Shown: piece by piece, positions 1 through 7,474 of the stretch
Position numbering within the stretch: position 1 is the stretch's first letter
How the letters are laid out: every line of letters begins with the position of its first letter
DNA from: JBQSUQ01 sp052384575
GTDB lineage: Bacteria > Pseudomonadota > Gammaproteobacteria > Enterobacterales > Pasteurellaceae
Direction: 5' to 3' (one strand)
DNA length: 14,893 bases
Assembly: GCA_052384575.1 (NCBI GenBank)
Contig: JBQSUQ010000010.1
The notes under the pieces: generated by a model
Databases searched by the model: none
The model's input: only the letters and a program-made list of their open reading frames with translations
What the model was told of the DNA's origin: nothing
Translations under genes and position numbers: made by a program

Positions 1-19
1 GGACGCCACGCTGGCGTCC
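1..19. repeat. Perfect 7-bp inverted repeat (hairpin) at window start
   Basis: GGACGCC (1-7) and GGCGTCC (13-19) are reverse complements around a 5-base loop. It lies just upstream of the pgl ribosome binding site and may end the transcript of a gene left of the window, although no strong T-run follows on the plus strand. Thirteen bases of it (7-19) recur exactly at 13557-13569, so it looks like a member of an interspersed repeat family. Confidence 0.6.
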
Positions 20-36
20 AATAAAAAGGAATAGCA

Positions 37-735
37 ATGAACACCCACATTTTTGACACCGCCCAACACGCTGTTGAGCAAATCGCCCAAGAATTTATCA
101 CATACAGCCAACAAAACCGCCCTGTGCATATTTCCCTTTCAGGTGGCTCAACGCCAAAACTGCTGTTTAAAACGCTCGCTCAATCGTCTTTTGCCGAAAA
201 AGTGCGGTGGGAAAATCTGCATTTTTGGTGGGGCGATGATCGAATGGTCGAGCCAAACGATCCCGAAAGTAACTACGGCGAAGTGCAAAAATTGTTGTTC
301 GATCATATCCAAATCCCAGCCCAAAATATTCATCGCATTCGTGGCGAACAGCCTGTGGAACAAGAACTTGCAAGATTTTCACAAGAACTGACGGATTGTG
401 TTCCTAACCTTGAGTTTGACTGGATCATTTTAGGAATGGGCACAGACGGGCACACGGCATCGCTTTTCCCAAACCAAACCGATTTTAACGATCCGAATGT
501 GGCCGTGATTGCTAAACACCCCGAAACAGGGCAAATCCGCATTTCCAAAACCGCTCAACTTATCAAAAAAGCCAAACGGGTTAGTTATTTGGTCACAGGT
601 GGTTCAAAAGCAGAAATTCTAAAAGAAATTCAAACCACACCAGCAGAAAACTTGCCTTACCCAGCCGCTAAAATCAAAGCAAAAAATGGCGTAACGGAGT
701 GGATTTTGGATAAAGAGGCTGCGAAGTTGTTATGA
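37..735 (+). CDS. pgl: 6-phosphogluconolactonase
   Basis: This 232-residue cytoplasmic enzyme hydrolyses 6-phosphogluconolactone to 6-phosphogluconate, the second step of the oxidative pentose phosphate pathway. It is the DevB/SOL-type lactonase of the glucosamine-6-phosphate isomerase fold. Family motifs are visible in order: SGGSTP at residues 35-40 (phosphate binding), WWGDDR at 64-69, and GMGTDGHTASLFP at 133-145 with the catalytic-region His. The length is normal for the family. A ribosome binding site (AAAAAGGA) ends a few bases before ATG 37. The next enzyme of the pathway, gnd, lies downstream on the same strand, separated by one unrelated AT-rich gene. A USS at 200-208 is read as K55-V-R-W58. 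The function is secure; the gene is also called devB in Haemophilus. Confidence 0.95.
   Translation: MNTHIFDTAQHAVEQIAQEFITYSQQNRPVHISLSGGSTPKLLFKTLAQSSFAEKVRWENLHFWWGDDRMVEPNDPESNYGEVQKLLFDHIQIPAQNIHRIRGEQPVEQELARFSQELTDCVPNLEFDWIILGMGTDGHTASLFPNQTDFNDPNVAVIAKHPETGQIRISKTAQLIKKAKRVSYLVTGGSKAEILKEIQTTPAENLPYPAAKIKAKNGVTEWILDKEAAKLL
200..208 (+). repeat. DNA uptake signal sequence (USS) in pgl
   Basis: Exact AAGTGCGGT core, the 9-base signal favoured for DNA uptake by naturally competent Haemophilus. Here it is translated in the frame K-V-R-W. Confidence 0.9.
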
Positions 736-760
736 CAACGGGTAAGATTTCGAGAAAAAT

Positions 761-790
761 TTGTAAAACTATTAAAAATAATTTTAATAT
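761..790 (+). promoter_or_regulatory. Possible promoter of the lipoprotein gene
   Basis: TTGTAA (761-766) and TAATAT (785-790) are spaced by 18 bases in the AT-rich gap after pgl. Because the region is so AT-rich, such matches can arise by chance. The RBS TAAGGA at 817-822 of the next gene is clearer. Confidence 0.3.
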
Positions 791-828
791 GTAATCATAA
801 TAAAGTTTTTTTAAGTTAAGGAACATAT

Positions 829-1347
829 ATGAAATTTAAATCTATTTTATTAACTGTCTTATTGCTATCTGCTTGCTCAAACAAAACTTTTTATAGTTCA
901 TTTAACTCGATAAAATCAAAAGTTAGAGATTTTACATCCGCTTTAAATTATAAAGTGAAAACTAATATAACCGATACTCCACAACAAATCTGCAAAAATA
1001 CAGAAATAGATTATACGAATGCATTGATTACAATAACAGGAACTCCAATAAAATATGATTCTCCAGAGTTTTTAATTATAGTTAGAGAATATAGTGCCCT
1101 TTTTCCTGGTGATTATATACAAAGATCGGAATATCAAAAGAGAGCGAGAATGCTTTTAAAACTAGATGATAATACTTACGTTATTGGAGATTTTGGAAAA
1201 ATTTACGACTCATTTTATTCAGAGTGGGCAAAAGAAAAAATAGAAAAACAGGAAAAAATAGAAGTTCAAGGTATTATCAGTGAAATAGAGAGAGAAAACG
1301 GGGAATGTTTCTTAATATTTCCAGATGCTATTCCTGTTATTAAATAA
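829..1347 (+). CDS. Hypothetical small lipoprotein
   Basis: I do not recognise this 172-residue protein. The start is well supported by TAAGGA (817-822), six bases before ATG 829. The N-terminus is a typical lipoprotein signal: charged MKFK, a Leu/Ile-rich stretch, then the lipobox LSAC with Cys16 as the predicted lipidated residue, so the mature protein should be anchored in the inner or outer membrane. The mature part holds two beta-rich stretches (about residues 60-85 and 145-171), each with an ITGT or VQG pattern that faintly recalls OB-fold lipoproteins; that is a weak guess. The gene is visibly richer in A and T than pgl and gnd on either side and contains no USS, which suggests a later arrival between two pathway genes. 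No phage or transposase remnants are visible nearby. Confidence 0.8.
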   Translation: MKFKSILLTVLLLSACSNKTFYSSFNSIKSKVRDFTSALNYKVKTNITDTPQQICKNTEIDYTNALITITGTPIKYDSPEFLIIVREYSALFPGDYIQRSEYQKRARMLLKLDDNTYVIGDFGKIYDSFYSEWAKEKIEKQEKIEVQGIISEIERENGECFLIFPDAIPVIK

Positions 1348-1375
1348 CATTTAAACATACATTTAGGAGCAAAAA

Positions 1376-2830
1376 ATGTCAGTAAAAGGCGATATCGGCG
1401 TTATCGGTTTAGCGGTAATGGGGCAGAATTTAATTCTGAATATGAACGACCACGGTTTTAAAGTGGTGGCGTATAACCGTACCACATCAAAAGTGGACGA
1501 GTTTTTGGAAGGGGAGGCGAAAGGCACGAACATTATCGGTGCCTATTCGTTGGAAGATTTGGCAGCTAAATTGGAAAAACCACGCAAAGTGATGTTAATG
1601 GTACGTGCGGGTGATGTGGTGGATCAATTTATTGAGGCATTGCTACCGCACTTGGAAGCCGGCGACATCATTATTGACGGCGGTAACTCGAACTATCCAG
1701 ATACCAACCGCCGCGTGAAAGCCTTAGCAGAAAAAGGCTTTCGCTTTGTGGGATCTGGCGTGTCAGGCGGTGAAGAAGGGGCGCGTCACGGACCGTCCAT
1801 TATGCCAGGCGGTAACGAAGAAGCGTGGCAATATGTGAAACCTATTTTACAAGCGATTTCAGCTAAAACCGACAAAGGCGAGCCTTGCTGTAACTGGGTT
1901 GGCAAAGAAGGGGCTGGGCATTTCGTGAAAATGGTGCATAACGGCATTGAGTACGGCGATATGCAGTTAATTTGTGAAGCCTATCAATTCTTAAAAGACG
2001 GTTTGGGTTTGAGTTATGATGAAATGCAACAAATTTTCGCTGAATGGAAAAAAACCGAACTAGATAGCTATCTGATTGATATTACAACGGATATTTTGGG
2101 CTATAAAGACGCAGACGGCGAACCGTTGGTGGAAAAAATCTTAGACACCGCTGGTCAAAAAGGCACAGGTAAATGGACTGGTATCAATGCGTTAGACTTT
2201 GGTATTCCATTAACACTGATCACCGAATCGGTCTTCGCTCGTTGCGTGTCATCGTTTAAAGATCAACGTGTGGCGGCATCTAAACTGTTCAATAAAACCA
2301 TTGGCAAGGTGGAAGGCGACAAAAAAGTGTGGATCGAAGCGGTGCGTAAAGCGTTATTGGCGTCAAAAATCATCTCTTATGCCCAAGGTTTTATGCTGAT
2401 TCGTGAAGCGTCTGAAAACTTCGGTTGGAACATCAACTACGGAGCAACAGCGTTGTTATGGCGTGAAGGTTGTATCATCCGCAGCCGTTTCTTAGGCAAC
2501 ATTCGTGATGCTTATGAAGCCAATCCTGATTTGGTGTTCTTGGGGTCAGACAACTACTTCAAAGGCATTTTAGAAAATGCGTTGGCAGACTGGCGTAAAG
2601 TGGTGGCGAAATCCATTGAAGTGGGTATTCCTATGCCTTGTATGGCAAGTGCGATTACCTTCTTAGACGGTTACACTTCCGAGAAAGTGCCAGCGAATTT
2701 ATTGCAAGCACAGCGTGACTACTTCGGTGCGCACACCTACGAACGTACCGACAAACCACGCGGCGAATTCTTCCACACCAACTGGACTGGCCGTGGCGGA
2801 AACACCGCTTCAACGACTTATGATGTGTAA
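1376..2830 (+). CDS. gnd: 6-phosphogluconate dehydrogenase, decarboxylating
   Basis: Gnd converts 6-phosphogluconate and NADP+ to ribulose 5-phosphate, CO2 and NADPH, the third oxidative step of the pentose phosphate pathway, as a cytoplasmic dimer. At 484 residues it is full length. Visible motifs are the dinucleotide-binding GLAVMG (11-16), the NRTTSK loop (34-39) expected to read the NADP 2'-phosphate, GSGVSGGEEGARHGPSIMPGG (127-147 region), and GHFVKMVHNGIEYGDMQ (181-197) with catalytic Lys185 and Glu192. The C-terminal tail HTNWTGRGG, which closes the partner's active site, is intact. RBS TAGGAG (1364-1369) precedes ATG 1376. The coding sequence ends 16 bases before a strong palindromic terminator, so it closes the pgl-lipoprotein-gnd block. 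Confidence 0.97.
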   Translation: MSVKGDIGVIGLAVMGQNLILNMNDHGFKVVAYNRTTSKVDEFLEGEAKGTNIIGAYSLEDLAAKLEKPRKVMLMVRAGDVVDQFIEALLPHLEAGDIIIDGGNSNYPDTNRRVKALAEKGFRFVGSGVSGGEEGARHGPSIMPGGNEEAWQYVKPILQAISAKTDKGEPCCNWVGKEGAGHFVKMVHNGIEYGDMQLICEAYQFLKDGLGLSYDEMQQIFAEWKKTELDSYLIDITTDILGYKDADGEPLVEKILDTAGQKGTGKWTGINALDFGIPLTLITESVFARCVSSFKDQRVAASKLFNKTIGKVEGDKKVWIEAVRKALLASKIISYAQGFMLIREASENFGWNINYGATALLWREGCIIRSRFLGNIRDAYEANPDLVFLGSDNYFKGILENALADWRKVVAKSIEVGIPMPCMASAITFLDGYTSEKVPANLLQAQRDYFGAHTYERTDKPRGEFFHTNWTGRGGNTASTTYDV

Positions 2831-2846
2831 CCTATCCAGTAAACAT

Positions 2847-2878
2847 AAAGCGGACAATTGTCCGCTTTGTTATTTTAA
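2847..2878. terminator. Palindromic terminator between convergent gnd and SMR gene
   Basis: Positions 2847-2868 form a perfect 22-base palindrome: AAAGCGGACA mirrored around an AT centre, giving a stem of about 9 bp with a small loop. On the plus strand it is followed by GTTATTTT. It lies between genes that face each other, so it can serve both: gnd on the plus strand and, less strongly, the SMR gene on the minus strand. Confidence 0.8.
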
Positions 2879-2894
2879 AACTAAAGAAAAATCC

Positions 2895-2903
2895 ACCGCA
2901 CTT
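2895..2903 (-). repeat. USS next to the SMR gene stop codon
   Basis: Exact AAGTGCGGT on the minus strand, directly after the SMR gene's TAA stop (2904-2906). It may join a weak hairpin with nearby GTGG/CCAC segments at 2893-2925. Confidence 0.85.
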
Positions 2904-3236
2904 TTAGTGGTTTGCACCACCAGAAAAGAGGTTAATCACTAATACACCGCCGATAATCATCGCTATGCCAATACTACCAGCAAGATCGGGTTTCTGCCCA
3001 AAAGCGAAATAGGCAACAACAGTAGTCAGTATAATGCCCACGCCCGACCATACGGCATATACAATCCCAATAGGCAAGCTTTTGGTAATAATGGAAAGCA
3101 AGTAAAGAGCGATAACAAAGGCAACAATTGCTACCGTTGTGGGCAAGGGTTTTGAGAAACCTTCGCTTGCTTTAATGCAGTTTGTTCCGACAACTTCTAT
3201 ACAGATAGCGCAGGCGAGCAAAAACCATGGATTCAT
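2904..3236 (-). CDS. EmrE-like small multidrug resistance (SMR) transporter
   Basis: A 110-residue inner-membrane protein with four predicted transmembrane helices (about 3-21, 32-53, 57-76 and 86-105). It matches the length and layout of E. coli EmrE, a dual-topology dimer that exports cationic drugs and quaternary ammonium compounds in exchange for protons. Key residues stand at the EmrE positions: Glu14 (proton and drug site), Tyr60 and Trp63 in the YAVWSGVG segment, and FGQ at 79-81. WSGVG favours the multidrug-exporting branch over the SugE/Gdx guanidinium branch, which usually has WTGIG-type sequence. The start codon overlaps the yheS stop (ATGA, 3233-3236), so translation is probably coupled to yheS. 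The exact substrates cannot be told from sequence. Confidence 0.92.
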   Translation of the reverse strand: MNPWFLLACAICIEVVGTNCIKASEGFSKPLPTTVAIVAFVIALYLLSIITKSLPIGIVYAVWSGVGIILTTVVAYFAFGQKPDLAGSIGIAMIIGGVLVINLFSGGANH

Positions 3237-5170
3237 TGCTGTTCTCCCATTAATTGCTCCAAAGCTTCTTGCGCTTCAAGCCAATCTGCTTCTACTACTT
3301 CCAAAGACTTTTTGCATTGCATTTGTTGGTTTAAAAGTGCGGTTAATTTTTCTTTATTTTCTGCTTGATAGAGATCTGTATCTGCTAGCTGTTGCTCAAT
3401 ATCGGCTAACTGCTGAGTATGAGTCGCCATTTGTTGTTCCAATTTATCAATTTGTTTGCGTAATGGCGCAGTTTGCTGACGTAGTTCCGCTTCACGACGT
3501 TTTTGTTCTTTGCGATGCTGACTTGAATTTTCATTGTTTGATGGGGAAACTTGCTCATTTTTCACCGCACTTTCCCGTTTTTCTTGTGCGTTTACTTCAT
3601 TAAGCCATTTTGCATAGTCCTCTAAATCGCCATTAAATTCTTCCACTTGTTTATCATGCACAAGATAAAATTCTTCCACTGTATTGCGTAATAAATGGCG
3701 ATCGTGCGATACCACAACCAATGAACCTTGATAATCCACTAACGCCTCAGTGAGTGCTTGGCGCATATCTAAATCCAAATGGTTGGTTGGCTCATCCAGT
3801 AATAATAAATTCGGGCGTTGCCACACAATTAAGGCGAGAACTAAACGTGCTTTCTCTCCACCAGAGAAAGAACTCACTAATTCATTCACTTTATCACCAT
3901 GGAAAGCAAAACTACCCAAATAATTGCGCAATTCTTGTTCGGTTTGCTGTGGCGCTAATTTTTGCAAATGCCATAGCGCGCTTTCATCCGCACGCAAGGT
4001 ATCCAGTTGATGTTGCGCAAAATAACCCAGTTGTACACCTTTAGCGAGCTGAACATTGCCTGAAAGTGCAGTCAGTTCGCCTGCTAATAATTTAATTAAG
4101 GTGGATTTCCCTGCGCCGTTTTTACCCAATAAACCAATGCGTGAGCCAGGCACGAGATTGAGTTTGATTTTTTGTAAAATTTCCACCGCACTTTGATCCA
4201 CAAGGTAACCTGCGCTGGCTTTTTCAATCATCACTAAAGGATTGGGTAAAGAAATGGGCTCGCGGAAATGGAAGGTGAACGGATTATCCACATGAGCTTG
4301 ACTGATTCGTTCCATTCTTTCGAGCGCTTTTACGCGGCTCTGAGCTTGTTTCGCCTTAGTCGCTTTTGCTTTAAAGCGATCAATGTATTTTTGCAAATGC
4401 GCAATTTTTTCTTGTTGTTGACGATAAAGTGCGGTTTGTTGCGCTAATTTTTCTGCCCGCTGAATTTCAAAACTAGAATAATCGCCGGTATATTCATAAA
4501 TTTTCTGTTGTTCAATATGCAAAATTTTATTCACGATAGGATCGAGAAAATCGCGGTCATGAGAAATTAACACCAAGGTACCTTGATATTGTTGCAGCCA
4601 ACGTTCTAACCAAATTACTGCATCCAAATCCAAGTGGTTGGTGGGTTCATCTAATAACAATAAATCGGAAGGGCAAAGTAAGGCTTGTGCAAGGTTTAAG
4701 CGCATGCGCCAACCACCCGAAAAGGATTTGACCGAACGTTGCAAATCTTCTTGTGAAAAACCTAAACCATGTAATAAAGCTGATGCACGCGATTGAATAG
4801 TCCAAGCGTCAATGGTATCTAATTGCGCGTGGATATGTGCAATAGCATTGCCATCATTTTTGTCATGGGCTTCTGCTAAGGCATTTTGTAATGAACAATA
4901 AACACGATCTCCCTCAATCACATAATCCAAAGCGGACATATCCAATGCAGGCGTTTCCTGATTTACCCAAGAGACAGCCCAATTTGATGGATAATTCACA
5001 TCTCCGCCTTCAGGTTGTAATTCTTTTTTTAATAATGCAAAGAGTGATGATTTTCCACAGCCGTTTTTGCCTACTAATCCGACTTTCTGTTTTGGATTAA
5101 TGCTTGCATTGGCATCTTCAAGGAGTAAATTTTGACCGCGTTTTAAGGATAAGTTTGAGAATAAAATCAT
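3233..5170 (-). CDS. yheS: ABC-F family ribosome-associated ATPase YheS
   Basis: A soluble ABC-F protein of 645 residues with two ATPase domains and no membrane part; this family acts on the ribosome, not in transport. Domain 1 has Walker A GKNGCGKS (34-41), signature SGGWRMRL (151-158) and Walker B LLLLDEPTNHLDL (170-182). The basic, helical P-site tRNA interaction linker spans about 235-310. Domain 2 has GKNGAGKS (349-356), FSGGEKAR (435-442) and LLLLDEPTNHLDL (455-467). A charged, Gln-rich C-terminal coiled coil covers about 550-640. Sequence and length fit YheS, one of the four E. coli ABC-F proteins, rather than Uup, EttA or YbiT. The frame is open 31 codons further up to 5263, but family members begin at MI-FSNL, which is ATG 5168-5170; its RBS is weak. 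Four USS copies lie inside, mostly in linkers. The gene is divergent from oadGAB and overlaps the SMR gene downstream. Confidence 0.95.
   Translation of the reverse strand: MILFSNLSLKRGQNLLLEDANASINPKQKVGLVGKNGCGKSSLFALLKKELQPEGGDVNYPSNWAVSWVNQETPALDMSALDYVIEGDRVYCSLQNALAEAHDKNDGNAIAHIHAQLDTIDAWTIQSRASALLHGLGFSQEDLQRSVKSFSGGWRMRLNLAQALLCPSDLLLLDEPTNHLDLDAVIWLERWLQQYQGTLVLISHDRDFLDPIVNKILHIEQQKIYEYTGDYSSFEIQRAEKLAQQTALYRQQQEKIAHLQKYIDRFKAKATKAKQAQSRVKALERMERISQAHVDNPFTFHFREPISLPNPLVMIEKASAGYLVDQSAVEILQKIKLNLVPGSRIGLLGKNGAGKSTLIKLLAGELTALSGNVQLAKGVQLGYFAQHQLDTLRADESALWHLQKLAPQQTEQELRNYLGSFAFHGDKVNELVSSFSGGEKARLVLALIVWQRPNLLLLDEPTNHLDLDMRQALTEALVDYQGSLVVVSHDRHLLRNTVEEFYLVHDKQVEEFNGDLEDYAKWLNEVNAQEKRESAVKNEQVSPSNNENSSQHRKEQKRREAELRQQTAPLRKQIDKLEQQMATHTQQLADIEQQLADTDLYQAENKEKLTALLNQQMQCKKSLEVVEADWLEAQEALEQLMGEQQ
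3335..3343 (+). repeat. USS in yheS coiled coil
   Basis: Exact core; the yheS strand reads it as ACC GCA CTT, giving T610-A-L612 in the C-terminal coiled coil. Confidence 0.85.
3564..3572 (-). repeat. USS in yheS C-terminal linker
   Basis: Exact core in the direction of the gene, translated as S534-A-V536 in the variable linker between ATPase domain 2 and the coiled coil. Confidence 0.85.
4185..4193 (-). repeat. USS in yheS, start of domain 2
   Basis: Exact core translated as S327-A-V329, in a loop shortly before the second ATPase domain's Walker A. Confidence 0.85.
4427..4435 (+). repeat. USS in yheS interdomain linker
   Basis: Exact core read from the gene strand as T246-A-L248 in the helical linker that should contact P-site tRNA. 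Confidence 0.85.
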
Positions 5171-5301
5171 TATGAAACCAATAAATTGGAGGGTTGATAT
5201 TGTTATTGCTAGGCGGAATTGTAATGTTTTTTCGGTTTTTTGTACATTTTTCTGCAAAATCAAATTGGAACCGATTTTAGTTTGCTAACAAATTGTTCGA
5301 A

Positions 5302-5317
5302 TTTGATCTGCATCACA
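5302..5317. promoter_or_regulatory. Activator site fitting both CRP and FNR, upstream of oadG
   Basis: TTTGA-N6-TCACA matches the CRP consensus half-sites (TGTGA / TCACA) at 9 of 10 positions. The same bases read as TTGAT-CTGC-ATCAC (5303-5316) match the FNR consensus (TTGAT-N4-ATCAA) at 9 of 10. Both readings share the centre 5309.5, which is 41.5 bases before the start point expected from the TACAAT box. That is the class II activator position for both regulators. Which protein binds is not decided by sequence. Confidence 0.65.
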
Positions 5318-5338
5318 GTTTTTCATCGCTAAAATGGG

Positions 5339-5344
5339 TACAAT
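5339..5344 (+). promoter_or_regulatory. -10 box of the oadGAB promoter
   Basis: TACAAT, one base from TATAAT, placed so that transcription would begin near 5351. No good -35 hexamer is found 16-18 bases upstream. The composite activator site lies there instead, as expected of an activator-dependent promoter. Confidence 0.6.
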
Positions 5345-5377
5345 AAAGCTCTTATTGTTGATGATAAGGATAGAAAT

Positions 5378-5641
5378 ATGACCTCAGCAGAACTTTTCGG
5401 AGAAGGACTTAACCTGATGTTTTCAGGGATGGGGTTTGTATTGGTTTTCTTGCTTATTTTAATTTGGGCAATTGGACTGATGTCAAAACTCATAAATCGT
5501 TATTTCCCTGAACCTGTTACCCAACCTAAAACTTCACAAAATTCAACCGCACTTTCAACCCCACCGAATGATTTAGACCGCTTGCGCCCTGTGATTGTTG
5601 CTGCAATCGCACATCATCGACGTTCTCAAGGTTTAAACTAA
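5378..5641 (+). CDS. oadG: Oxaloacetate decarboxylase, gamma subunit
   Basis: OadG is the small membrane subunit of the Na+-pumping oxaloacetate decarboxylase. It ties OadA to OadB and, in studied homologues, binds a metal ion through its C-terminal tail. At 87 residues it has the expected form: one hydrophobic helix (about 14-38), a Pro/Thr/Ser-rich linker (45-64), and a C-terminal segment DLDRLRPVIVAAIAHHRR with His79-His80. RBS AAGGA (5366-5370) stands seven bases before ATG 5378. It is the first gene of oadG-oadA-oadB, 27 bases before oadA. A USS (5546-5554) falls in the linker as T57-A-L59. Small OadG-like proteins are poorly conserved, so the call rests on both sequence and operon position. 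Confidence 0.93.
   Translation: MTSAELFGEGLNLMFSGMGFVLVFLLILIWAIGLMSKLINRYFPEPVTQPKTSQNSTALSTPPNDLDRLRPVIVAAIAHHRRSQGLN
5546..5554 (-). repeat. USS in oadG linker
   Basis: ACCGCACTT on the plus strand, translated T57-A-L59 in the flexible linker of OadG. Confidence 0.85.
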
Positions 5642-5654
5642 GGCTAAATAAAAT

Positions 5655-5661
5655 AGAAGGA
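5655..5661 (+). promoter_or_regulatory. Ribosome binding site of oadA
   Basis: AGAAGGA, seven bases before ATG 5669. It favours this ATG over the in-frame TTG at 5663, which lies only one base after the site. Confidence 0.8.
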
Positions 5662-5668
5662 TTTGATT

Positions 5669-7459
5669 ATGACTAAGAAAATTAAAATAACTGATGTAGT
5701 ACTTCGTGATGCTCACCAATCACTTTTTGCAACACGTTTGCGCTTAGATGATATGTTACCGATTGCTGCCGAGTTAGATGATATTGGTTATTGGTCTTTA
5801 GAGGCTTGGGGTGGCGCAACTTTTGATAGCTGTATTCGTTTTTTAGGTGAAGATCCTTGGGTACGTTTACGTGAATTGAAAAAAGCTTGCCCGAAAACAC
5901 CATTACAAATGTTATTGCGTGGTCAAAATTTATTAGGTTATCGTCATTATGCTGATGATGTGGTGGATCGTTTTGTTGAGCGCTGTGTAGTAAATGGCAT
6001 GAGCGTTTTCCGCGTATTCGATGCAATGAACGACCCGCGCAATATGAAAGCGGCATTACAGGCTGTGCGTAAACATGGCGGACATGCACAGGGTACTTTG
6101 AGCTATACCACAAGCCCAGTTCATACGTTACAAACTTGGTTAGATACCACAGAACAATTATTAGAAATTGGTGTGGATAGTTTAGTCATTAAAGATATGT
6201 CGGGTATTTTAAATCCGATGGATGCTGCACGTTTAGTAGGCGAAATTAAAAAACGTTTTGATGTTCAATTACATTTACACTGCCATGCAACGACAGGTAT
6301 GTCTGAAATGGCGTTATTAAAAGCGATTGAAGCTGGTGTAGATGGTGTGGATACATCTATTTCTTCAATGTCTGGTACCTATGGTCACCCAGCGACAGAA
6401 TCCATTGTGGCGACTTTACAAAATACCGAATTTGACACAGGTTTAAACATTGAAAGATTAGAAAAAATTGCGGCTTATTTCCGTAATGTGCGTAAAAAAT
6501 ACGCGAAATTTGAAGGTCAATTACGAGGCGTTGACAGTCGTATTTTAGTGGCGCAGGTGCCGGGTGGCATGTTGACGAACTTAGAAAGTCAGTTAAAACA
6601 ACAAAATGCCTCAGATAAATTAGACAAAGTATTGGAAGAAATTCCTCGTGTTCGTAAAGATTTAGGTTACATTCCGTTAGTTACACCAACCTCACAAATT
6701 GTGGGAACACAATCGGTAATCAATGTGTTAATGGGTGAACGTTATAAAACCATTGCGAAAGAAACAGCGGGCATTTTAAAAGGCGAATATGGTCGTACAC
6801 CAGCGCCAGTGAATGCGGAATTACAAGCACGCGTATTGGAAGGTGGTCAACCAATTACAGATCGCCCAGCGGATCATATTGAACCTGAAATGGCGAAAAT
6901 TGAGGCGGAAGTCAAACAAACAGCACAAGAAAAAGGCATTAAATTAGCAGACAATGCAATTGATGATGCGTTAATTGTGGCGTTATTCCCTCAAATTGGT
7001 TGGAAATTTCTTGAAAATCGTGGTAATCCAGATGCCTTTGAACCAGCGCCTACAGCAGAAAGTGCGGTGCAAAAACCACAAGTTTCTACACCAGCAGCTA
7101 AACAGGCTTCAGGTTCTGCAGTCTATACAGTGGAATTAGAAGGTAAAGCCTTTGTGGTGAAAGTGAGCGAAGGCGGTGATATTACTAATATCGCACCACA
7201 AGCGGCTCCGGCGCCAGCACCGACTGCAGCTCCAGCAGCAACAGGTGGTACACCAGTAACTGCACCAATGGCAGGTAATATTTGGAAAGTGGTGGCATCG
7301 GAAGGACAAACTGTTGCAGAAGGTGATGTATTATTTATCCTTGAAGCCATGAAAATGGAAACCGAAGTGCGTGCAAGCCAAGGTGGAACAGTGCGTAATG
7401 TCAGCGTGAAAGCTGGCGATACTGTGGCTGTTGGCGACACTGTAATGACCATTGCCTAA
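5669..7459 (+). CDS. oadA: Oxaloacetate decarboxylase, alpha subunit (biotin carboxyltransferase)
   Basis: OadA (596 residues) moves the C4 carboxyl group of oxaloacetate to its own biotin, giving pyruvate; OadB then releases the CO2 and pumps Na+. The N-terminal carboxyltransferase barrel carries the metal and active-site residues: Asp14 in VLRDAHQ, Lys175 in VIKDMSG (expected to be carboxylated), and His204 and His206 in HLHCHATTG. These match Vibrio cholerae OadA residues with a constant offset of three, as I recall them. The conserved middle domain runs to about 460. An Ala/Pro-rich linker (about 508-528) leads to the biotinyl domain, where EAMKM holds the biotin lysine, Lys562, 34 residues from the end. 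A USS at 7060-7068 gives S465-A-V467 just before the linker. The protein is cytoplasmic and held at the membrane by OadG and OadB. It closely resembles the pyruvate carboxylase carboxyltransferase, but the operon makes the decarboxylase role clear. Confidence 0.97.
   Translation: MTKKIKITDVVLRDAHQSLFATRLRLDDMLPIAAELDDIGYWSLEAWGGATFDSCIRFLGEDPWVRLRELKKACPKTPLQMLLRGQNLLGYRHYADDVVDRFVERCVVNGMSVFRVFDAMNDPRNMKAALQAVRKHGGHAQGTLSYTTSPVHTLQTWLDTTEQLLEIGVDSLVIKDMSGILNPMDAARLVGEIKKRFDVQLHLHCHATTGMSEMALLKAIEAGVDGVDTSISSMSGTYGHPATESIVATLQNTEFDTGLNIERLEKIAAYFRNVRKKYAKFEGQLRGVDSRILVAQVPGGMLTNLESQLKQQNASDKLDKVLEEIPRVRKDLGYIPLVTPTSQIVGTQSVINVLMGERYKTIAKETAGILKGEYGRTPAPVNAELQARVLEGGQPITDRPADHIEPEMAKIEAEVKQTAQEKGIKLADNAIDDALIVALFPQIGWKFLENRGNPDAFEPAPTAESAVQKPQVSTPAAKQASGSAVYTVELEGKAFVVKVSEGGDITNIAPQAAPAPAPTAAPAATGGTPVTAPMAGNIWKVVASEGQTVAEGDVLFILEAMKMETEVRASQGGTVRNVSVKAGDTVAVGDTVMTIA
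7060..7068 (+). repeat. USS in oadA
   Basis: Exact core translated as S465-A-V467, at the start of the variable region between the central and biotinyl domains. Confidence 0.85.
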
Positions 7460-7463
7460 ACTT

Positions 7464-7469
7464 AAGGAG
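7464..7469 (+). promoter_or_regulatory. Ribosome binding site of oadB
   Basis: AAGGAG, five bases before ATG 7475. The alternative GTG at 7472 would be only two bases away, too close for normal initiation. Confidence 0.8.
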
Positions 7470-7474
7470 TTGTG

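Noticed and set aside
3139..3603. 154-codon plus-strand frame opposite the SMR and yheS genes
   Set aside because: It is antisense to two well-supported genes and shows no RBS or recognisable domain.
5171..5263. 31-codon N-terminal extension of YheS
   Set aside because: ABC-F YheS proteins begin at the FSNL segment just before the first ATPase domain; the extension lacks an RBS and family similarity.
5682..6113. 143-codon minus-strand frame inside oadA
   Set aside because: It lies wholly antisense to a strongly conserved enzyme gene and has no family features.
7123..7452. 109-codon minus-strand frame opposite the oadA biotinyl domain
   Set aside because: Its Ala/Pro-rich content is the mirror of the linker and biotinyl domain coding sequence, not an independent gene.
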